Shown here: positions 40,931 through 44,707 of the stretch, one piece after another
Layout of the letters: every line of letters begins with the position of its first letter
Numbering within the stretch: position 1 is the stretch's first letter
Source of the DNA: Flavobacteriales bacterium
Lineage (GTDB): Bacteria > Bacteroidota > Bacteroidia > Flavobacteriales > ECT2AJA-044
DNA: 44,707 bases
Assembly: GCA_021296215.1 (NCBI GenBank)
Contig: JAGWBA010000011.1
Location: 1 to 44,707, forward strand
Direction: 5' to 3'
Position numbers and translations under genes: made by a program
The notes under the pieces: generated by a model
What the model was told of the DNA's origin: nothing
Database searches by the model: none
Seen by the model: the letters and a program-made list of their open reading frames with translations, nothing else

Positions 40931-41737
40931 ATGGTAGGGAAGAAATTGATTCTTGGCAGGATTTCAAAACAACTATCACGGGTGATATTGCTCGTGCTTT
41001 TGGTTCAGGTCATAGCCGCCAACTTCGCCAATGCTCAGGTGACCGCACGCGACACTAACGCGGTGATCCCCATGATCCGGTTCTCGTATGCCTATCAACT
41101 TCCCTTTGGGGACCTCGACGATCGATTCAGCGACCACAGTGCCCTCACCCTCGACTTTACGGTCAAAACAAGCAAACGCCTCCTTTTTGGTGTTGGCGCG
41201 AGTTTCGAGTTCGGAGGCGGAGTGAAGGAGGTGACCATTCTCGACAGCATCGCCACCTCAGAAGGGCAAATAATAGACGCCACCGGGCGCTTTGCCGATA
41301 TCCGAATTTTCCAACGCGGTTTACGCGTCTACGGAAACATCGGTTACCTCTTGGGTGGCCCCGGCCCTAACCCTAATTCGGGATTCTACGCCATGGGCCG
41401 CATCGGCTACTGGCAGCATAAGATCCAGATCGAAAATCCGGGCGACATTACCCCGCAACTCAATCCTACCTACGCCAAATACTACGACCGCCTTACAAGC
41501 GGAATTTTCTTCTCCGAATCGCTCGGTTACCAATACCTCTCGAGCAACGGCTATTTCAATATGTTCGCCGCGGTGGAACTCTCGCAAGGCCTATTACAAG
41601 GTCGGCGTCCTTGGCAAATGGACCTGCGCGCGCCCTACGAAGAATCGCGCCTCGATATGTCCCTCGGCTTTCGCATCGGTTTCACCGTGGCACTCTACCC
41701 CAAATCGGACCGAAACGCCAAGTACTATTATTATTGA
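40931..41737 (+). CDS. Outer membrane beta-barrel protein
   Basis: 268 aa. N-terminal export signal (about residues 10-36: QLSRVILLVLLVQVIAANFANAQ). The mature part consists of alternating amphipathic strands (PMIRFSYAYQLPFGDLDDRF, SALTLDFTVKTSKRLLFGVG, FADIRIFQRGLRVYGNIGYLLGG, SGFYAMGRIGYWQHKIQI) and ends LGFRIGFTVALYPKSDRN, typical of a Bacteroidota outer membrane barrel. No named family recognised. Its TGA overlaps the waaA ATG (TGATG), so it is translated with the Kdo transferase; a link to LPS assembly or envelope is possible but inferred. Confidence 0.75.
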   Translation: MVGKKLILGRISKQLSRVILLVLLVQVIAANFANAQVTARDTNAVIPMIRFSYAYQLPFGDLDDRFSDHSALTLDFTVKTSKRLLFGVGASFEFGGGVKEVTILDSIATSEGQIIDATGRFADIRIFQRGLRVYGNIGYLLGGPGPNPNSGFYAMGRIGYWQHKIQIENPGDITPQLNPTYAKYYDRLTSGIFFSESLGYQYLSSNGYFNMFAAVELSQGLLQGRRPWQMDLRAPYEESRLDMSLGFRIGFTVALYPKSDRNAKYYYY

Positions 41738-42954
41738 TGAGCTTCCGGGTCCCACACTGGTACACCGTCGGCATAAAGGGTTATGGACTGGCTCTGCGCC
41801 TCGCGGCGCGATGGGTTCCTAAAGCCCAACTTTGGACTGCAGGCCGGGAAAATTGGCGAAAGAGGTACAAAGAACAACTTCAAGGTATTCATAAGCCGAT
41901 CTGGTTTCATTGCGCCTCACTTGGCGAGTTCGAGCAAGGCCGACCCGTTATCGAGGTCCTACAGGCCAAGCGACCTAACACCCCTATTGTGCTCACCTTC
42001 TTCAGTCCTTCGGGCTTCGAAGTCCGAAAGAATTACAACGGCACCGACGCCGTACTGTACCTTCCGCTCGATACACCCGCGAATGCGCGAGATTTCATCG
42101 AACTGGTAAACCCCTCGGCTGCCGTATTCGTCAAGTACGAACATTGGCTACATCTTCAGTCGGCCCTCGACGAGCGCAGCATTCCGCGTTTCCTCATTAG
42201 CGCGCGCCTGCGGCGCGATCAAATCTTCTTCCGTCCCTACGGAAAGGTTTTTCGCGATGCCCTCAGCCATTTCGAGCGCATATTCGTTCAAGATGCCGCT
42301 AGCCTCGATGCAGCCTTATCTTTGGAGATAACAGAGGTCGAAGTTGCCGGCGATACGCGTTTCGATCGAGTCGTTCAGATCGTTGAAGCGGCCAAGCGAG
42401 ACGAAAAACTCGATCGCTGGAAACCAGACGGAAAAGTTCTCGTGCTCGGAAGCTCTTGGCCCGCGGAAGAAGCCATTGCACAACAGTACTGGAAGGGACC
42501 CCTGATCATTGCCCCACACGAGATCCACGAAGATCACTTACGCGACATCGAAAAGCGTTTTCCCGAAGCTGAGCGATACACGAGCACGGACGACCTGACG
42601 AGTCGTGTACTACTTATAGACACCATGGGCATGCTCGCCAAACTCTATCGCTATGGAGATGCTGCTTTGATCGGTGGCGGATTCGGGAAAGGGTTGCACA
42701 ATACACTTGAAGCGGCGGCATGGGGACTACCAGTTTTCATAGGTCCGAATCACGAAAAGTTCATCGAAGCTAAAGAGCTCTTGCAAGCCGGAGCCGGCGT
42801 GAGCATGAAATCAGAAAACGATTGGGCCGCGATCCCCAACCCCGAAGAATGGGGCACCCTCGGAGCGCGAGCTTCGGAATATGTTCGCGCCAAAACCGGG
42901 GCGACCAACAAGATCGTCGATCACTTATTGCGAATTGTAGATCGTCGCGGTTGA
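41737..42954 (+). CDS. waaA: 3-deoxy-D-manno-octulosonic acid (Kdo) transferase
   Basis: Adds Kdo to lipid A precursor at the inner membrane using CMP-Kdo. 405 aa from ATG 41737, which overlaps the barrel-gene stop. Features: N-terminal hydrophobic patch, WRKRY, IWFHCASLGEFEQGRPVIEVL (catalytic GEFE), PIVLTFFSPSGFEVRKNYNGTDAVLYLPLDTPANARDF, KYEHWLHLQSALDERSIPRFLISARLR, FVQDAASLDAALSLE, AGDTRFDRV, GSSWPAEEAI, LLIDTMGMLAKLYRYGDAALIGGGFGKGLHN and EAAAWGLPVFIGPNHEKFIEA. A frame extending back to 41611 lies within the barrel gene. Its 3' end overlaps the convergent PagL-like gene by 30 bases. Confidence 0.95.
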   Translation: MSFRVPHWYTVGIKGYGLALRLAARWVPKAQLWTAGRENWRKRYKEQLQGIHKPIWFHCASLGEFEQGRPVIEVLQAKRPNTPIVLTFFSPSGFEVRKNYNGTDAVLYLPLDTPANARDFIELVNPSAAVFVKYEHWLHLQSALDERSIPRFLISARLRRDQIFFRPYGKVFRDALSHFERIFVQDAASLDAALSLEITEVEVAGDTRFDRVVQIVEAAKRDEKLDRWKPDGKVLVLGSSWPAEEAIAQQYWKGPLIIAPHEIHEDHLRDIEKRFPEAERYTSTDDLTSRVLLIDTMGMLAKLYRYGDAALIGGGFGKGLHNTLEAAAWGLPVFIGPNHEKFIEAKELLQAGAGVSMKSENDWAAIPNPEEWGTLGARASEYVRAKTGATNKIVDHLLRIVDRRG

Positions 42955-44145
42955 TCGCTTCGAGTGTGTAAATATTGTGTACCCTACCCCCCACTCGATC
43001 CAGTCGGCGGCGGCTCCATTCTGCGTTTTGAGTGCAATTTGAGCAAAGAACCGCGGGGTAAACTTGTAATTCAATCCACCCCGCGCCCAAACATCGCCCC
43101 GAGCGTCGATGGTCTTGTACACATAGCGACCCAATTGCGTCACCAATCCAAATTTCTCGATGTTGTACTCATGTCCCAGGTGCACACCGATATTCCGGTA
43201 GTCGCCTTTCACAGCTGGCTGCCCCATGTCCCACTCATCCGAGTTTTCGTAAAGGGATCCGCCGTAAAAGAAATCCACCCCGGCTGTCCAAGCACCTTTA
43301 TGACTGTACACCCTGCGAAAATCGAGTACGATACTGCTGGTTGCATACCGCAATCCTTCGGCCGAATCGCGCTCGGTCTGAACCGTTCCAATACTAACGT
43401 AAGTGTTTACATCGATCGACTTAGGCTTGGGTCGAGCGCCCCCGTATATTCGCTCCGGGCGGGCCGATAGTATCATATTGGGATCCTGAGCCTGGACGAA
43501 CTTTTGGAATGGGTTGAAATGGTATCGAAAACCGACATTGAATCCAACCATATTTAATCCGTAGTTCGGTGTAAATGAACGTCCATTCGAGAAATGGGTC
43601 AAATCGAGTCCGTAGGTCAAATCGATCTCGCGGTTGATCTCGCTTTTTCCAGCGAGGTTGATGTTGAAATACACCGTTGTGCGCGAGCCAATGGCGTCGT
43701 TATAGGGATTGGTCTCCGGGTCGTAGGCCTTAAGGTCGTATGTGAGTCCGGCCGCAACCTCCCAGAGCAAAACGTGTTTTCGTTCGGTATTGGTCAGGGG
43801 CTGTGAAAACCAAGCATATATCGCGTTCGGATTCCCCATGATCTCGGGGTCCCCGATGATTCCGGAATAATAGCCTATTCCGTAGCCGGGAAAATTGGCA
43901 TTGCTCTGCCGCCACTCCTTGCCGTACGACTCCCACCCCAATCGAATTTCGACTCCGGCATAGCCATTGTCCAAGAACCCTTCCAGGCCTTCCCCGGTGT
44001 ACAGGTGGGAGCCGCTGTGGCCCGTGATTTGCAAAAAGTTGAACTTACCGTAGTTGGGATCGGACACCGCTCGGTCCTACCAAGTCTGCCCGGTTACCCA
44101 TCCGCCCGAGAGGGCGAAAACCAAAATGGGTAAATACTTTTTCAT
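42925..44145 (-). pseudogene. Acyloxyacyl hydrolase (PagL-like lipid A deacylase), in-frame TAG after signal peptide
   Basis: From ATG 44145 the frame reads MKKYLPILVFALSGGWVTGQ, a good signal peptide, then TAG at 44077-44079 (codon 23) after TW, then DRAVSDPNYGKFNFLQITGHSGSHLY onward without interruption to 42925. The barrel carries the PagL-type active site in YGLDLTHFSNGRSFTPNYG (His and Ser in HxSN) and the following NMVGFNVGFRYHF. Repaired length is about 406 residues; longer than enterobacterial PagL (about 175) but usual for Bacteroidota members. It would remove the 3-O acyl chain of lipid A at the outer membrane, and its place beside waaA fits. It starts inside the stop of the upstream lipoprotein gene (ATGA) and overlaps waaA at its 3' end. 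Confidence 0.82.
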
Positions 44146-44513
44146 GGTTCCAGGCTGAAATTACGCGGGTGAGGTCGGTAGATGTTGCCCGACATGAAAT
44201 CGACGGAATGACTCACAGCCCGGGCCGTGAAGTCGAGGATGAAGTAGGCTGTTGAGACTTTTCGCGCCAGGGTGTCCGTTAGGATGACGCCTTTGTCCGG
44301 ATCCAGAATCTGGATAACGCTACTGTGTTGCACGACGGTTGCCGGGATCTTGAGTTTTCCGTTCGTAGGCGATCCGATCTCAACTTGATCGATGTATACG
44401 GTGACATCGGGCGAAATAGTTTCATCGAAGCGCAGGGTGTTGTTGCGACTTCCGAAAACAGTGGCGCAGGACGACAAGGCCGCTGCAGCCAGCAAGGTTA
44501 ATAGGTAGCGCAT
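44142..44513 (-). CDS. Small lipoprotein upstream of the PagL-like gene
   Basis: 123 aa from ATG 44513; an open frame back to 44645 lacks any support. The signal MRYLLTLLAAAALSSC has a lipobox (ALSSC, Cys 16). The mature part contains ATVFGSRNNTLRF and DVTVYIDQVEIGSPTNGKLKIPATVVQHSS, a pattern seen in small GSxN-containing lipoproteins of Bacteroidota that I cannot assign to a named function. It overlaps the PagL-like start by 4 bases, so both products are coupled. The sequence from 44514 to the window end is AT-rich and has no gene. Confidence 0.75.
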   Translation of the reverse strand: MRYLLTLLAAAALSSCATVFGSRNNTLRFDETISPDVTVYIDQVEIGSPTNGKLKIPATVVQHSSVIQILDPDKGVILTDTLARKVSTAYFILDFTARAVSHSVDFMSGNIYRPHPRNFSLEP

Positions 44514-44591
44514 AATGGTGTTTTGGTGAATGCAATGTACGTTATTCACCCTTTTCTTTATTAGACGAATGTCGGGAGGGGTTGAGTGGTT

Positions 44592-44615
44592 GATTAGTTG
44601 ATTAGTTGGATAGTT
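44592..44615 (+). repeat. 8-bp tandem repeat GATTAGTT
   Basis: Two perfect copies at 44592-44607 and a variant GGATAGTT at 44608-44615. The preceding GGTTGATTAGT also occurs after aroA at about 17986-17996. Confidence 0.6.
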
Positions 44616-44707
44616 CTTACGTAAGCGAATTGTAATACTCCCCATATTTCAGACCAACAATGCGGTTTTGTTAGTTAATAATTGGGTTTGATTAAAGATA
44701 GATTCTT

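Noticed and set aside
41611-41736. N-terminal extension of the Kdo transferase
   Set aside because: It lies within the barrel gene in another frame; ATG 41737 overlaps the upstream stop in the usual TGATG manner.
1-44707. Reassigned stop codon or programmed readthrough to explain the internal stops
   Set aside because: TAA, TAG and TGA all occur internally and all three also end clearly intact genes (aroA TAA, proline dehydrogenase TAG, alaS TGA); no common context or SECIS-like hairpin was seen.
1-44707. tRNA, rRNA, transposase, integrase or phage genes
   Set aside because: None seen on either strand by inspection; a covariance-model search would be needed to exclude small RNAs.

Overview
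The window reads as a chromosomal stretch of a Bacteroidota bacterium, most likely a member of Flavobacteriales. The evidence is AnnTTTG-type -7 promoter boxes close to start codons (TATATTTG, TATCTTTG, TACATTTG, TAACTTTG), a C-terminal sorting domain of the type IX secretion type on an endonuclease, a hybrid two-component (HTCS) regulator beside a surface pullulanase, and the neighbourhood alaS / M23 peptidase / MerR / LemA / TPM / TPM. By eye the base composition is near 50% GC. I see no rRNA, tRNA, CRISPR array, transposase or phage gene.

Layout. 1-5.8 kb (+): 3' part of lysA, a fatty acid desaturase, an FAD-dependent reductase without a normal start codon, a secreted endonuclease I, a family 4 glycosyltransferase and a small secreted protein, closed by a clear terminator. 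5.85-12.4 kb (-): an alpha-glucan locus of outer membrane barrel, type I pullulanase and HTCS regulator, all three carrying in-frame stops or a frameshift. 12.4-19.1 kb: a DUF6624-like protein, a serine hydrolase, proline dehydrogenase divergent from aroB-aroA, and a frameshifted alcohol dehydrogenase. 19.07-19.47 kb is a non-coding stretch with three kinds of short tandem repeat, one a 56-bp unit carrying two hairpins. 19.5-25.4 kb: alaS divergent from a five-gene envelope module (M23 peptidase, MerR, LemA, two TPM proteins), with a perfect inverted repeat just before merR. 25.5-28 kb (-): mqnB-mqnD-hldD with 4-base overlaps. 28-32.1 kb: a solute-binding protein, a DUF6090-like protein broken by a stop, a barrel protein, a lipoprotein broken by a stop and two small membrane proteins. 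32.2-35.4 kb (+): queD-like gene, chaN-like gene, fabD and bestrophin. 35.4-40.9 kb (-): a sugar-nucleotide operon (DegT aminotransferase, ugd, uxs, galE, rfbB). 40.9-44.7 kb: a barrel protein and waaA (Kdo transferase), convergent with a PagL-like lipid A deacylase (stop after its signal peptide) and a small lipoprotein.

How the genes fit together. Several blocks serve the envelope: HldD, WaaA and the PagL-like protein for LPS; Ugd/UXS/GalE/RfbB/DegT for polysaccharide precursors; the M23 peptidase for the wall. Housekeeping genes (alaS, aroB, aroA, mqnB, mqnD, fabD, waaA, queD) are intact.

The strongest unusual signal is window-wide. Nine to ten in-frame nonsense codons (TAA, TAG and TGA) interrupt seven genes whose reading frame otherwise continues unbroken across each stop. 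There are only two frameshifts, and one or two genes have a canonical start apparently lost. Apart from lysA at the window edge, the hits fall in accessory, mostly exported or surface genes. Either accessory genes are decaying mostly by point mutation, or the assembly carries base errors; read-level data would decide.
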